A DNA stretch of 42,850 bases from an uncultured bacterium (GTDB lineage Bacteria > UBP6 > UBA1177): assembly GCA_905235605.1 (NCBI GenBank), contig CAJOMF010000008.1, positions 1 through 42,850 of the forward strand, given 5' to 3'. Within the stretch, counting starts at the first letter, position 1, and each line of letters begins with the position of its first letter. The translations under genes were made by a program, and so were the position numbers. The notes beneath the pieces were generated by a model that was given only the letters and a program-made list of their open reading frames with translations, was not told where the DNA came from and made no database searches. Positions 9,101-15,383 of the stretch are shown here, piece by piece.

Positions 9101-10974
9101 CAGGTGTTGCTTTCAGAGAATGGAACAACAACGCGCTTGGAATGCCTTCCGTTGTTGAAAAGAGCCGTCCGCTTCTTCTTTTGACGATAACCAAAAACGC
9201 TTCAGTAATGAATGAAGGTATTCTTGCCGTTCAAAACAATACCGTATTTTCACTTCGAAATATTCAGGAAGCTGTTTCATCCAATTTTACATTCGAAATC
9301 GTTACAATGGATGCAAATTCCAACGGTGACTGGAGAACAAAAGGCATTTTAGATGTCAGCAATGTCCCCAATTTTATGCCGACGGTTTCAACTTACCATA
9401 ACAGAGAGCTTTATGTCGTCAGCAGTAACGGCGGCAATACGCCTCATGTTTATCAGATTAAATCGACAGGTCAGACAATAACACCGCCGCAGTTAATAGA
9501 TACATGCACTCTGCGTTGGATTTTTGAACCGATAGATTTGGGTTCTCTCACAGGCCTTTCAAAAATCACGCTTCATTCAGTCGGAAACAGCCTTTTTGCT
9601 CTTGGCAAAACCACTTCGGGAATGAAAGTCTACAAACTTTCGGAACAGAACGGAAATCCTTATTTTGAAGATATTTCCGGCACGATTTTACCGGAAGGCA
9701 GAGATGTTTACAATGTTGAAATTCAGGATGATGTTCTCTATCTTGCCGGTGGAGCCGGATTCGGCGAAAACTCAGCCGATTTAAAAACAGATATCTGGAG
9801 TTTCACTGAAACAGACGGATGGCAGCTTATCCGCAATGATATCAATATGTTCCCGATAACTCTGAGAATCGATTTTGACGGAGACGATATCATCCTTACC
9901 GACAGAGTCATAAGGCTTAACGGAACTACAAACAGAGCGATATTTGCTGCTGACGGCACAGGTGATATCGTGATCGAAACAGTTCCGGTAGAAGGAGCTA
10001 ATGTTCAGGGTTTTGGTGATTACTGCCTGAAAGAAACCGGCACAGCACTTCAAGGCGGTCTTGGAACAAGCGGCGAATGTGTTCCGTTCACCCATCCGTG
10101 GTATAACTCTTTCTCGGCCGGCGCAACCGTCTACAGCCTGGATGGAAAAGGTGACAGGCTTTATGTAGGCACAAACAATGCAATAAAAGTCTACGACATT
10201 TCCGATCCGATCTCTCCTGTTTTAGTTTCATCCTTCTCGACAGGCAGCAGAGTCAACGACCTTGAAGTTTACGGCGATACTCTTTTTGCAGCGACAAACG
10301 GCGGACTCTACAAACTTGATGCTTCAAACGACACGCTTACACAAACATTGTTCGTTTCAGCTTTCCTCAACTATCAGTACAAAGTCGAAGTTTACGACGG
10401 TAAACTTTACGTCGGTGACGACTACGGCATAAAAGTCAGAGACCTTGAAACTATGAGCGTCCTCACTTCAATAAACAATGGATCTGTGCTCGATTTTGCG
10501 ATAGAAAACGGTGAAATCGGACTTTACAAAGATGCTTTGTTCTCTCCGGTGGAGATCCGTGATGCAGAAAATCTGACTTTGAAAGCGAACGAGTTCTTCG
10601 GATGCTTCGAAATAGAAGTCGGAAGCTCTGACGGCAGATTTTATCTTTCCTGCGATGACGAAACCTACAGATTTGAAGACGACGGCGACGGAGATATTTC
10701 TTTCACCGAACTTTCGGGCGATATCAGGGAGCTTCAGGATGTCTACACTTTCGACGGATACACTTACTTCTACGATGAAAACACCATCTGGATTTCAACA
10801 AACAGCGATGTTCCTGCACTCTGCGGAAACGGCATAGTCGAAGGTGACGAAATCTGCGACGGAGCACCGATAGACTGCACGGAGTTGGATCCAAATTATG
10901 TCAGCGGAACGGCGACATGCAATTCGACCTGTGACGGTTACAACACCAATAACTGCTCAGATGACGGGTGGTAA
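6142..10974 (+). CDS. Secreted papain-like (C1) protein with Ca-binding insert, TSP type-3 repeats, propeller and DUF4215-like tail (P2)
   Basis: The start follows AAGGAG and encodes a signal peptide (MKKITMILILVLNFLCFAEN). Residues about 90-460 resemble papain-type C1 peptidases: DQIGGTCSKWA gives Gln98 and candidate nucleophile Cys103, THSVLIVGY gives His370, and FIIKNSHG gives Asn452. Trp follows Cys103 by three residues, not directly as in papain, so activity is not certain. Between His370 and Asn452 lies an unusual Cys/Asp-rich insert (about 381-441) with two DxNxDGxC-like loops. Residues about 549-617 are thrombospondin type-3 repeats (DSDGDGVGD and DNCP units) that bind calcium in other proteins. 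The region from about 1040 to 1550 is propeller-like, including IKVYDISDPISP, and the end (from about 1559) is a DUF4215-like Cys module beginning CGNGIVEGDEICDG. It is likely exported and held at the cell surface. It shares its C-terminal half with P1 and sits in an operon with L2. Confidence 0.85.
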   Translation: MKKITMILILVLNFLCFAENYTYMSYEEAEELLNYYNNPTFPTFSPIQNWLLDFKCESGITQYTIDGDTSDYVHYSLANCNKNNNNNSKNYVSNIKDQIGGTCSKWAATAAIETKISTLLDSYIQANTQKWSPVNLSEAWTIVTTENDFEDKALLIKMSEQGTVHGYYFPFYSKQNNDPQGNPIGWENYWNEIKSYNYYSPECNIETSGTNYTNNILECMFHEAKNRNAVVVYPSKNTNLVTNIQRIPITQCVDINNNKVVVECEHPYGGIRDNIQPDYYQMEEKVKWQLGLKNPVLLSLNWNIQDIQNSPIINTRQSLGYDFILTAPNPLSDFKDGINQNDNKVNDGLTDVTDYIDPNNPVQYNFQITHSVLIVGYLENRCWDSNNNGKCNPDEEDKNGDGRCTPRDCLDQRCWDLDNDSHCDPNEDVNGDNQCDTRDCKQTKFDYFIIKNSHGQTIRDFLGHADALNIIKVPSSFNFVTDDGSTQRLIHSFSMDTLNDGSVRQRTTPTTMTVFFNNLDFKKITGFDNNGNVITEEIAGEEESDKAMHDGDGDGIPDFIDNCPAHSNRNQIDSDGDGVGDICDNCPFYGNSDQRDSDGDKAGDDCDNCKNVPNKRVLNNSEIVLGSCDTYDYSGLTPVCIDGGAISMETKKSLYKDDNGNWWWQPDHNLNGVGDACDRENRPEFLELVDWAKFSGIPKGIHFKEETLVHENGHDVFLMRMNEALSVRIKMESTNSRTHFETATTRYCWLPEDEKDLWGTDGYCTTEEKHKTDFSEYCDANFGYSHGTDPIPINTENVLNWKFIKKKGRPEESDEFTEIKIKKFEISRAIEGIGIINWDWRYDFIQDNDFFENALTVAPECQNIPTSGFCEDRDIPKFYYTMSTGVHGGTDFNYLTQTNEINPNFFKNQKKYTRSQRLTLNPLTVTYHKEPVAYFYPSESCSGTCNFPIEEWHDMIIERLIHGPRPYEMPITEHYFKNDYGSDLINTGVAFREWNNNALGMPSVVEKSRPLLLLTITKNASVMNEGILAVQNNTVFSLRNIQEAVSSNFTFEIVTMDANSNGDWRTKGILDVSNVPNFMPTVSTYHNRELYVVSSNGGNTPHVYQIKSTGQTITPPQLIDTCTLRWIFEPIDLGSLTGLSKITLHSVGNSLFALGKTTSGMKVYKLSEQNGNPYFEDISGTILPEGRDVYNVEIQDDVLYLAGGAGFGENSADLKTDIWSFTETDGWQLIRNDINMFPITLRIDFDGDDIILTDRVIRLNGTTNRAIFAADGTGDIVIETVPVEGANVQGFGDYCLKETGTALQGGLGTSGECVPFTHPWYNSFSAGATVYSLDGKGDRLYVGTNNAIKVYDISDPISPVLVSSFSTGSRVNDLEVYGDTLFAATNGGLYKLDASNDTLTQTLFVSAFLNYQYKVEVYDGKLYVGDDYGIKVRDLETMSVLTSINNGSVLDFAIENGEIGLYKDALFSPVEIRDAENLTLKANEFFGCFEIEVGSSDGRFYLSCDDETYRFEDDGDGDISFTELSGDIRELQDVYTFDGYTYFYDENTIWISTNSDVPALCGNGIVEGDEICDGAPIDCTELDPNYVSGTATCNSTCDGYNTNNCSDDGW

Positions 10975-10987
10975 TCTTTAGCTCCGA

Positions 10988-11007
10988 AGGCATTTTCGAA
11001 AACGCCT
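10988..11007. terminator. Possible hairpin between convergent genes
   Basis: An imperfect inverted repeat (AGGC, mismatch, TTT, loop TCGA, AAA, mismatch, GCCT) lies in the 41-base gap between the convergent genes ending at 10974 and 11016. There is no T-run on either side, so a terminator role is only possible. Confidence 0.3.
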
Positions 11008-11015
11008 CCACATTC

Positions 11016-11942
11016 TCAGTAATAAAATCCTGCGACGATAAGGTATCCGATATCTTTGTGAGTCGATTTTCTGCCGTCGTTTTCACGGAACTCAGCTGAT
11101 CCGAGGATGCCGGCACCGAGTTTCGGGCGTATCTTTCCGGCGATCTCGAAGGGGAGGACGTAGGACATGCTTGCGTCGTATTCAAAAAAGTTCTGGGTAA
11201 CGCCGACTTTGTCGAAAACGTATTTTCCCGACCTTTTTTTGAGTACTGCAGACTTGTATTTTGCCTGCCAGAATGAAAAATTTCCGCTGATCAGGATCCC
11301 GCCGAAAGGGGAAAAACTGAAAAGGACTTCTTCAGAAAGCTCGATCGCCGGGACCTGCCACTTGACTGAATCTGTTTCGTAAACGCGCAGAGTGAGCGGA
11401 TCAAAAAAGAGTTTCTGGTCTGTGAAAAGGCAGTAGGTCGGGTAGAAAACAAAGAGAAACCGGTTGTTCACCCGCTCTGTGTATTTGTCGATCCTGAGTT
11501 TGAGAAAAGGGAAGATCATGTCGAGCTGAGTTTCATCTTCAAAAGTGACAGTATCGTCTTCGAGGTCAAAATAGCCGAATTCCTCGTTTTTCACCCGTTT
11601 GTATTCGACTCCTGCGCTAACTGCGAAAAGTGCCGGCTGCTTTGCCGCGTAAAACCCGATAATGTCGGCTCCGATGACGAAAGTCTTCGAAAAAAGGGCG
11701 TATTTGCTCTTTTCATAGTTTTCGAGGCTCTTTTTTTCCGCTGCGATGTAGTAATTTCCGTATAAAGATGAAAAAATATCGGAAGTGTAGTGCCAGAGGA
11801 TGTCGGCTGCCGGAATAAAGCCGGATGTCTGGCTGTACTGGATGTTCACGCTGAATTTGTTCTGCGGCGCTTCGTCTTTAGCGAAAGCGGTAAAAAGTGA
11901 AAATATAATGAAGATGAAAAGTAAGTATTTGATCTTATTCAT
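11016..11942 (-). CDS. Outer-membrane beta-barrel protein, unknown function
   Basis: A signal peptide (MNKIKYLLFIF...TAFA, then KDEAP) is followed by alternating amphipathic strands rich in aromatic residues (FLFVFYPTYCLF, GGILISGNFSFWQAKY), and the protein ends in VAGFYY, the aromatic C-terminus expected of BAM-assembled barrels. Its 308 residues would allow roughly 12 strands. The start codon overlaps the stop of the upstream lipoprotein gene by one base (TAATG), which suggests translational coupling and a shared role at the envelope. No specific porin or transporter family could be recognised. Confidence 0.75.
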   Translation of the reverse strand: MNKIKYLLFIFIIFSLFTAFAKDEAPQNKFSVNIQYSQTSGFIPAADILWHYTSDIFSSLYGNYYIAAEKKSLENYEKSKYALFSKTFVIGADIIGFYAAKQPALFAVSAGVEYKRVKNEEFGYFDLEDDTVTFEDETQLDMIFPFLKLRIDKYTERVNNRFLFVFYPTYCLFTDQKLFFDPLTLRVYETDSVKWQVPAIELSEEVLFSFSPFGGILISGNFSFWQAKYKSAVLKKRSGKYVFDKVGVTQNFFEYDASMSYVLPFEIAGKIRPKLGAGILGSAEFRENDGRKSTHKDIGYLIVAGFYY

Positions 11943-13594
11943 TATTTGCTCATGTCAATGATCCAGAAATCGAGGTCGCTTTTGTGCAGATAGGATGTTG
12001 TCTGAGAGTTCATGTAGAGAGTTTTTGCCTGTGATTCCTGATTGTTGGGTTCATAGTTCGAAACGTCAGTGAAATTTTCGCGGTCGGAATTCCATTTGTC
12101 CTTGTCCCACGAACCGACGCCTATCGAATAGACTCCTTCGGTGTTAAGCGTCAGGCTCTGCGCGATGAGTTTGTATTTTGCATCGGGGCGGTATGGGACC
12201 CAGACGACGCTCGACATGCTGACTATCTCGCGGTGCGGTGAAAGGAGGATGAAGGGGTTCGACATCGTGGAATAAAGGTATATCGGCACCGCTTTCCTGA
12301 AGATCCGCAGAGTTACGACGTCTTCCCAGATTTCGCCGTTTATGTCTTTAAGCGAAACTAAAAATTCGACATCGTGATAAACTGCATCTTTCAGCGTGGT
12401 TGTCTTGGAAAACGGGGTCGTTTCGATCGAAAAAGAGTATGAAACGTAGCTTTCGGGCTCGATCGTGCCCAAAATTTCGTCTTTTGCTTCTACTTTGACC
12501 GAAGTGTCGTCGGTTTTAAGCGAGATCGTTGTGGCCGAAGCGTCCTGGTTTCCGAGGTTGTAAACGCGGAGATAGACCGTGTAGCGGTTGCCGTTTTCGC
12601 TGTTGTCGCGGTCTTCGGCGTAGTAAACATCGTTTGTAGAATTGAGAAGCGCTTTGTAGATGTAGCCGTTCGGCGAAAAGTAGAAATTCCCTGCGTTGAG
12701 ATGGTCTGCGATCGTCTGTGTCACGCTCGTTCCTTCGACCGAGATCGTGTATTCGCCTGAAACTATGCCGTCAAACTCGGTGTTTCCGCCGTTTCCCGAC
12801 TGCTTTTCGTAGGTCTCGCCAGAATCCTGCGTATTCTCGAGAACGACGTCGATACCGCCGACACCGTTTCCGGAAGGCGATTTCGTGAAAGTTCCTGCAC
12901 GTTTGACGTTAAGTTTGAGAGTCGCGTCGGTGATGCTGTTGCGGATGAGCCTGAAAGTTTCGTCCTCAGTCGCTATTTCAAGCATGTTGTCGTCGATCTT
13001 CGTGACCGATTCCGGGATAAACTGGCTGTTGTAGGAACCTCTCGTTATGCCGTTTGTCCCGAGATAGAAATCTGAGCCGTTATCGAGCCTCAGCCATTTT
13101 CCGCGGAAAGCCTTCTTGATCTTCGGAACGCATTTCGGCTCGTAGTATTCATTTGTCGAACTGCATGAGCCGCTTTCGACGACTTCGTTTTCGGGGAAGA
13201 GAGATCCGCAGTTTTTGATGTTTTTCCAGATATATCCCTTGTAGTAGTCCAGACTTTCGCATTTTTCGGCATCGTTACCGTTGCAGCGGTAGATGCCTCC
13301 TCTGTCGCAGACATATTTTGACTGGACCGAGCATGAGCAGGTCGAAGCGATGCATGACGGGTTTCCGATATCGGAGGGACAGCCTGTTATGCAGTTTTTA
13401 TACTGCTCCCACTTGTAGCCGCCGTCTGAGTAGATGCACTGTTCAATGTAAAGCCCGTTGCAGCGCATCGTGTAGGAATTCGAGCTTGAGCAGTCGTTGA
13501 AGAGGTCGCATGAGGAAACCGAAAAGGCGAGCAACAAAACTAAAAAAAGAAAATTTCCGTATCTATATCTTGAAATCACAGCCTTTCCAGTCAT
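11942..13594 (-). CDS. Cys-rich lipoprotein with CARDB-like and PPC-like regions
   Basis: The start has a strong GGAGG upstream. The signal ends in SVSSC with Cys29 followed by Asp. In enteric bacteria Asp at +2 keeps lipoproteins in the inner membrane, but whether that rule applies here is unknown. The N-terminal part (about 29-160) has many Cys in repeated CNG(N/L)...C...WxxxKNC units. The centre contains a carboxypeptidase-regulatory-like segment (GGIDVVLENTQDSGETYEK...GEYTISVEG) and then an Ig-like CARDB-type segment (VYLRVYNLGNQDASATTISL). Near the C-terminus is EPNNQESQA with a following DLDFWIIDMSK, the signature order of PPC (bacterial pre-peptidase C-terminal) domains. It is translationally coupled to the barrel gene 11016-11942. 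A surface adhesion or scaffold role is plausible but unproven. Confidence 0.8.
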   Translation of the reverse strand: MTGKAVISRYRYGNFLFLVLLLAFSVSSCDLFNDCSSSNSYTMRCNGLYIEQCIYSDGGYKWEQYKNCITGCPSDIGNPSCIASTCSCSVQSKYVCDRGGIYRCNGNDAEKCESLDYYKGYIWKNIKNCGSLFPENEVVESGSCSSTNEYYEPKCVPKIKKAFRGKWLRLDNGSDFYLGTNGITRGSYNSQFIPESVTKIDDNMLEIATEDETFRLIRNSITDATLKLNVKRAGTFTKSPSGNGVGGIDVVLENTQDSGETYEKQSGNGGNTEFDGIVSGEYTISVEGTSVTQTIADHLNAGNFYFSPNGYIYKALLNSTNDVYYAEDRDNSENGNRYTVYLRVYNLGNQDASATTISLKTDDTSVKVEAKDEILGTIEPESYVSYSFSIETTPFSKTTTLKDAVYHDVEFLVSLKDINGEIWEDVVTLRIFRKAVPIYLYSTMSNPFILLSPHREIVSMSSVVWVPYRPDAKYKLIAQSLTLNTEGVYSIGVGSWDKDKWNSDRENFTDVSNYEPNNQESQAKTLYMNSQTTSYLHKSDLDFWIIDMSK

Positions 13595-13634
13595 TTTTCC
13601 TCCGAATTACGGCAAAAAACTAAAAAAGTCATTT

Positions 13635-13662
13635 ATTTTAAGAAAAAGGCGGCGATAGTCAA
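13635..13662 (-). promoter_or_regulatory. Predicted promoter for the lipoprotein-barrel operon
   Basis: On the minus strand TTGACT (13662-13657) and TAAAAT (13640-13635) are 16 bases apart, followed by a T-rich leader and the GGAGG of the lipoprotein gene starting at 13594. Confidence 0.5.
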
Positions 13663-13687
13663 ATTTTAAACAGATTTTGATAAAGAC

Positions 13688-13722
13688 AAAAAAATTCAAG
13701 CCTTAAATCTAAAACTTGAATT
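13688..13722 (-). terminator. Rho-independent terminator of the tRNA operon
   Basis: On the minus strand AATTCAAG (13722-13715) pairs with CTTGAATT (13700-13693) across a 14-base loop, and a run of T follows. It lies about 45 bases downstream of tRNA-Glu and upstream of the promoter of the next gene. The stem is AT-rich, hence moderate confidence. Confidence 0.5.
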
Positions 13723-13766
13723 GGAAAAAATGAAAGGAAATAAAAAAGGAAGCCTCTCAAAAACTC

Positions 13767-13841
13767 TGGCGACCCCTAGCGGATTCGAACCGCTGTTAGC
13801 GGCGTGAGAGGCCGCCGTCCTAACCGCTAGACGAAGGGGTC
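13767..13841 (-). tRNA. tRNA-Glu (anticodon CTC)
   Basis: A complete cloverleaf is readable on the minus strand: acceptor GACCCCT paired with AGGGGTC, D-loop with TCTAGCGGTTAGGAC, anticodon stem GCGGC/GCCGC with loop CTCTCAC (anticodon CTC), T-arm with GGTTCGAATCC, and encoded CCA. The sequence closely follows bacterial tRNA-Glu. It lies 15 bases after tRNA-Gln in the same direction. Confidence 0.95.
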
Positions 13842-13856
13842 ATTGCATGAATAAAA

Positions 13857-13930
13857 TGGATCCCGAACAAGGATTCGAACCTTGATTGACGGAGCCAGAA
13901 TCCGTAGTCCTGCCATTGGACGATCCGGGA
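13857..13930 (-). tRNA. tRNA-Gln (anticodon CTG)
   Basis: On the minus strand the acceptor TCCCGGA pairs with TTCGGGA (one G-T pair), the anticodon stem ACGGA/TCCGT encloses loop TTCTGGC (anticodon CTG), the T-arm carries GGTTCGAATCC and CCA is encoded. Its 5' end is only 10 bases after the stop codon of the small secreted-protein gene, so it appears to be part of that gene's transcript. Confidence 0.95.
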
Positions 13931-13940
13931 ACCTCATGCT

Positions 13941-14297
13941 TTATTTGAAGATTCTTGCAAAGACTTTGTCATCCCAGCCGATGACGTAGATTTTGTGCCA
14001 CGGTGCAGACTGTTTCAGGTTGTAGAAAACATGAACCCGGTAATTCTCTTCGTTGGTGAGCAGCTCGTCTTTTACCGAACTGTCTCCAACAAAAAGCGCC
14101 TGAACCTGTTTTACCGAAGTATCGAAGTCTTTCATGAGCTGATACTTGTTGTCTCCGGTCTTAGTTGCCTGAGCCGGAAGATAGGCTAAATTCAAGTCTT
14201 TCGCAAAAATTCCAAAACTCAAAAGTGAAAGGACGATCAAAACGGCGGCTTTATAGCCACAATTTTTTTTAAAGTCAAGAAAAAAATTCATTTTCAC
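13941..14297 (-). CDS. Small secreted protein of unknown function
   Basis: The GTG at 14297 is preferred over the ATG six bases later because GGAG lies 8 bases before it. A signal peptide (VLIVLSLLSFGIFA, cleavage before KDLNL) is followed by about 85 residues with no Cys and a C-terminal YVIGWDDKVFARIFK. I do not recognise a family. It starts 21 bases after the stop of the coiled-coil lipoprotein gene and is followed after 10 bases by tRNA-Gln, so the gene sits in the middle of an operon that joins a lipoprotein, a periplasmic protein and two tRNAs. Confidence 0.75.
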   Translation of the reverse strand: MKMNFFLDFKKNCGYKAAVLIVLSLLSFGIFAKDLNLAYLPAQATKTGDNKYQLMKDFDTSVKQVQALFVGDSSVKDELLTNEENYRVHVFYNLKQSAPWHKIYVIGWDDKVFARIFK

Positions 14298-14318
14298 GAA
14301 AAAATCTCCGTTTTTTTA

Positions 14319-15317
14319 CTATTCACCCTGATTCTGGAGCTCTTTGATCTTGTCTTTGAGGGCTTTTTCTCTTTCCCAGATCTCTTTGAGCTGTTTTCTT
14401 GCCTCTTCGTCAGCCTTTTTGGTGTCTTCGATGAGCTTTTTGAGTCTGTCTCTTTCCTTGTTTTCGGCTACAAGCTCCTGCGGAGTGATGTGGACACCGT
14501 CAATGATGTAGAAATTGAAGGAAAGCGGCTGATCGGGATCCCACTCTTCCGGAATGTCTTTTACTACGGTTTTGAAAACTTTTACCGAGTTCGGGAGCAG
14601 CGAAGTCCTGAGTCCTTCGTATCTCATGTCGGTTACAGGAAGGAAGTTTTCTGCATAAATGACATCGCCGTTTTTGTCTTTGAAACGGACTCTGATGCCG
14701 ACTCTGATCATATCAAGGTCGCTGCTGCCGTTGAGGATCGTTCCTGTAAGTTCTGCAAGTCCCGGACGTCCCGGAACCTTTTTGCCGGTGATGTCGTCGA
14801 TCTTAATGAGTCCTTTGTAGTTTTTAAGCAGGTTTGCAAGTCTTGCCTGCTCGGTGTTGCGCTCGGTGATTTCTGCCATAAGCGTCTGGAGTTCGACTTT
14901 GAAAGCCTCGCCTTCCTTGACGACTCTCACTGTGAAGATAAGGGATGCGTCTTCGTTCATAACGCCTGCCATACGACCCATGTTTGCAGTCTGACCTGTA
15001 GCTTCGATGAAAGCCTTGGTTTCTGCATCGATAACGATATTTGCGCGCGAAGTTCTGATTTCGGCACCGATTTTACCTTTGTAGGTCGTTGTTGCAAAAT
15101 CTTTGAAATCTTCGAATGTTACGACTTTTTTCATCTCTGTTGAAAGCCAGTTGTCGTAAATTTCCTGCAAAGTTCCCTTTTTGCCGTCGGAAGCGTCGCG
15201 GACTGCGTAAAGGTAATTTTGAATGAAAGCGTCTACCTGATCCTGAAGAGATTTCGATTTTTCGCCGCAGCTTACGAACATCAGCGCTGCCAGCAAGAAA
15301 AGCATCAATTTTTTCAT
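14319..15317 (-). CDS. Lipoprotein with C-terminal coiled coil
   Basis: ATG at 15317 has AGGAGG upstream and gives a lipoprotein signal (MKKLMLFLLAALMFVSC, Cys17). After an alpha-helical N-terminal part of about 150 residues comes a beta-sandwich-like segment (LTGTILNGSSDLDMIRVGI, RFKDKNGDVIYAE) of the kind seen in FxLYD-type extracytoplasmic domains, which is a tentative call. The last 55 residues (from ENKERDRLKK) are highly charged and would form a coiled coil. It is the first gene of the operon leading into the small secreted protein and the two tRNAs. Partner and function are unknown. Confidence 0.8.
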   Translation of the reverse strand: MKKLMLFLLAALMFVSCGEKSKSLQDQVDAFIQNYLYAVRDASDGKKGTLQEIYDNWLSTEMKKVVTFEDFKDFATTTYKGKIGAEIRTSRANIVIDAETKAFIEATGQTANMGRMAGVMNEDASLIFTVRVVKEGEAFKVELQTLMAEITERNTEQARLANLLKNYKGLIKIDDITGKKVPGRPGLAELTGTILNGSSDLDMIRVGIRVRFKDKNGDVIYAENFLPVTDMRYEGLRTSLLPNSVKVFKTVVKDIPEEWDPDQPLSFNFYIIDGVHITPQELVAENKERDRLKKLIEDTKKADEEARKQLKEIWEREKALKDKIKELQNQGE

Positions 15318-15354
15318 AATTCCTCCTGAAAAAGTAAAAAAACAACGTTGCGCG

Positions 15355-15383
15355 AACATATTATTACTTTAAATATAAGTCAA
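15355..15383 (-). promoter_or_regulatory. Predicted promoter for the lipoprotein-tRNA operon
   Basis: On the minus strand TTGACT (15383-15378), a 17-base spacer and TATGTT (15360-15355), followed by a CGCG patch and seven T. The -35 element lies inside the 3' end of the upstream lipoprotein gene. Confidence 0.5.

Noticed and set aside
13767-13930. tRNA pair as an attachment site for a mobile element
   Set aside because: No integrase, no duplicated tRNA 3' end and no change of gene type at the tRNAs.
14490-15143. 217-codon open frame antisense to the coiled-coil lipoprotein
   Set aside because: Shadow of the real gene; no start signal and no domain.
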